Source: Actinomyces sp. AC-20-1 (GTDB lineage: Bacteria; Actinomycetota; Actinomycetes; Actinomycetales; Actinomycetaceae). From it: 53,661 bases of DNA. Each line of letters opens with the position of its first letter. Position 1 is the stretch's first letter. The notes below the pieces were generated by a model. That model saw only the letters and a list, made by a program, of their open reading frames with translations, searched no databases and was not told the DNA's origin. Shown here one piece after another: positions 51,983 through 53,661 of the stretch. Where the stretch lies: the NCBI RefSeq assembly GCF_023369555.1, contig NZ_JACJVC010000019.1, positions 1 to 53,661 of the forward strand, in the 5' to 3' direction. The position numbers were made by a program, and so were the translations under genes.

Positions 51983-52057
51983 TCAGGCGTTGGGACGCTT
52001 GCCGTGGTTCGCACCGGACTTGGCACGGCTGCGACGCTTACGACCGCGCTTGCTCAT
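51983..52057 (-). CDS. Ribosomal protein bL37 (actinobacteria-specific, 24 aa)
   Basis: The minus strand encodes MSKRGRKRRSRAKSG, ending NHGKRPNA: a 24-residue, highly basic peptide matching the small extra 50S protein found in actinobacterial ribosomes. GAGGAGG is upstream. Two ATGs are adjacent (52060, 52057); 52057 has the better spacing. It is too short for routine ORF calls. Confidence 0.85.
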   Translation of the reverse strand: MSKRGRKRRSRAKSGANHGKRPNA

Positions 52058-52159
52058 CATGGCCTCCTCATGTCTGGACTGCCCCAGACGGGGCACTGAA
52101 CACGGGCCATCCTCGCACACCCGGCGACGGCGAATCCACCTGGCGCCAGGTTGCGCGTG

Positions 52160-52497
52160 TCACGCCCGCGAGCGGGTGACACGCACCGTCTGGCTGCGCA
52201 CCGTCGTCGTCCCGTCGCTGAGGACGGTCGTGGAGGAGGTCACCGTCGTCGCCCGCAGGACGGACAGGCGCCCGATGACGCGCTCACGCAGCTCGGGCGG
52301 GGCCTGCTCGGCGCAGCGCGAGCGCAGGATCTCGCGCAGGTGGCTCTCGGCGTCGGCCAGGCGCGAGCAGTGCTCGCAGGTGGCCACGTGCCTGGCCAGG
52401 CGCGTGGACAGGTCCCCGTCGCACTCGTGGTCGAGGAAGGCCTCGAGGTGGGCGCGCGCCTCCGTGCAGGAGCAGTCCCTACCGGCGTCGGTTCCCA

Positions 52498-52498
<1 letters not shown>
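52160..52498 (-). CDS. rsrA: Zinc anti-sigma factor (RsrA-like)
   Basis: 112 aa. The ZAS motif is present: conserved His, then HVATCEHC (H-x3-C-x2-C) at about residues 37-44, and a further Cys pair DCSC at residues 8-11. In RsrA thiol oxidation releases zinc and frees the sigma factor. The C-terminal tail is Thr/Val-rich. The ATG overlaps the sigma gene's stop (TGATG), so both are produced together. Confidence 0.9.
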
Positions 52499-53205
<707 letters not shown>

Positions 53206-53401
53206 CGCCCACGAGCCTAGTCCACCCGGGGGGCGGGCCGGCTCCTCATCGGCCGGGACGAGGGCCACCGGCCAGAACAGGCGGGCGCCGGTCTCCTCGC
53301 GGGCCGGGGCCAGGGTGCGTGCAGTCATCACCGGGGCCAACACGTGCACGCTCGGGCTTGTTCCCGGCGCACCCGTCACCGTCGTGCGCGAGGATGAGGC
53401 C

Positions 53402-53661
53402 ATGAGACCCCCGTGCGCCGCCCGCCTCCTGCTCGCCGCCCCCTTCGTCGTGGACGGGGCCGACGCCCTCCTGCGGCCCGCCGGCCACGTCGAGCGCGCA
53501 CAGCGGGCCTACGAGCCGCTGGTGCGCTCAGGCCTGCCGGCGCTGCCCGACGACCTCCTGGGCCTGGGCAGCCGGGCGATGGGCGCCGTGAGCGCGGCCG
53601 CGGGCCTGGGCCTGGCGGCGGGCCTCGCGCCGCGGGCCTGCGCCCTCGCGCTGGCCGAGCT
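53402..53661 (+). CDS. DoxX-like membrane protein, N-terminal part (cut by window edge)
   Basis: The first 86 codons. [19 protein letters not shown], then a soluble stretch and a second hydrophobic helix ([18 protein letters not shown]) match DoxX-family membrane proteins, often linked to redox or thiol stress. It is divergent from sigR across about 195 bp without other genes. The 3' end is outside the window. Confidence 0.7.
   Translation, partial: MRPPCAARLLLAAPFVVDGADALLRPAGHVERAQRAYEPLVRSGLPALPDDLLGLGSRAMGAVSAAAGLGLAAGLAPRACALALAE

Overview
The window is GC-rich DNA from an actinomycete. Actinobacterial hallmarks are a fused E2-E1 2-oxoglutarate decarboxylase/dehydrogenase (Kgd), a SigR/RsrA-type sigma/zinc anti-sigma pair, a 24-residue bL37 ribosomal protein, many GTG starts, ATGA/GTGA stop-start overlaps and a DtxR/IdeR-like iron box. 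The gene set fits Actinomycetaceae (Actinomyces-like), but that placement is from memory of the families, not from a search.

Layout. 1-15.4 kb: the minus-strand amino-acid block argS-lysA ... hom-thrB ... rho (rho runs off the left edge). It is split by a plus-strand, iron-box-controlled transport operon (5.4-12.2 kb: ECF S, fused double ATPase, ECF T, then two IrtAB/YbtPQ-like ABC half-transporters). A luciferase-like monooxygenase and its partner flavin reductase lie between thrB and rho. 15.5-30.2 kb: a complete type I-E CRISPR-Cas locus (cas3-casA-casB-cas7-cas5-cas6-cas1-cas2) followed by a long array next to tRNA-Arg(CCG). 30.4-35.6 kb: a self-regulated tetR-MFS-permease-ATPase operon. 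35.8-41.9 kb: carboxylesterase, glycerophosphodiester phosphodiesterase, M23 peptidase and two CNNM/CorC membrane proteins. 42.3-46.8 kb: kgd and a degenerate SGNH protein. 46.9-53.7 kb: a small ABM-like protein, LysR, a TetR divergent from an ABC exporter whose permease is frameshifted, bL37, rsrA, sigR and the start of a DoxX-like gene.

Two things stand out. (1) Upstream of cas3 is what looks like a CRISPR-regulated toxin-antitoxin (CreTA-like) module. A minus-strand mini-CRISPR (two degenerate repeats, 21-nt pseudo-spacer, 15537-15613) would yield a crRNA-like guide. Its first 15 guide bases match a site at 15690-15704 except at positions 6 and 12, the very positions that are flipped out and unread in Cascade R-loops. 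An AAT PAM-like triplet is adjacent. The site lies in the promoter/leader of a 27-codon hydrophobic ORF with a near-perfect ribosome binding site (15766-15849). Cascade plus this RNA would be expected to silence the small gene, which would act if Cascade were lost. (2) The CRISPR array (52 regular repeats) is interrupted by 1310 bp of phage tail DNA set exactly between two perfect repeats: the end of a tail-assembly chaperone with a -1 slippery heptamer, an antisense lipoprotein gene, and the start of a tape-measure gene. The array then resumes. This is a giant spacer, a spacer-protospacer recombinant, or an assembly chimera.

How the genes work together: the iron operon is a self-contained importer under likely DtxR-type control; argS-lysA and hom-thrB serve translation and the aspartate family; the cas genes form one coupled operon feeding the adjacent array; the tetR operons each pair a repressor with its transporter; sigR-rsrA is a redox-stress switch.
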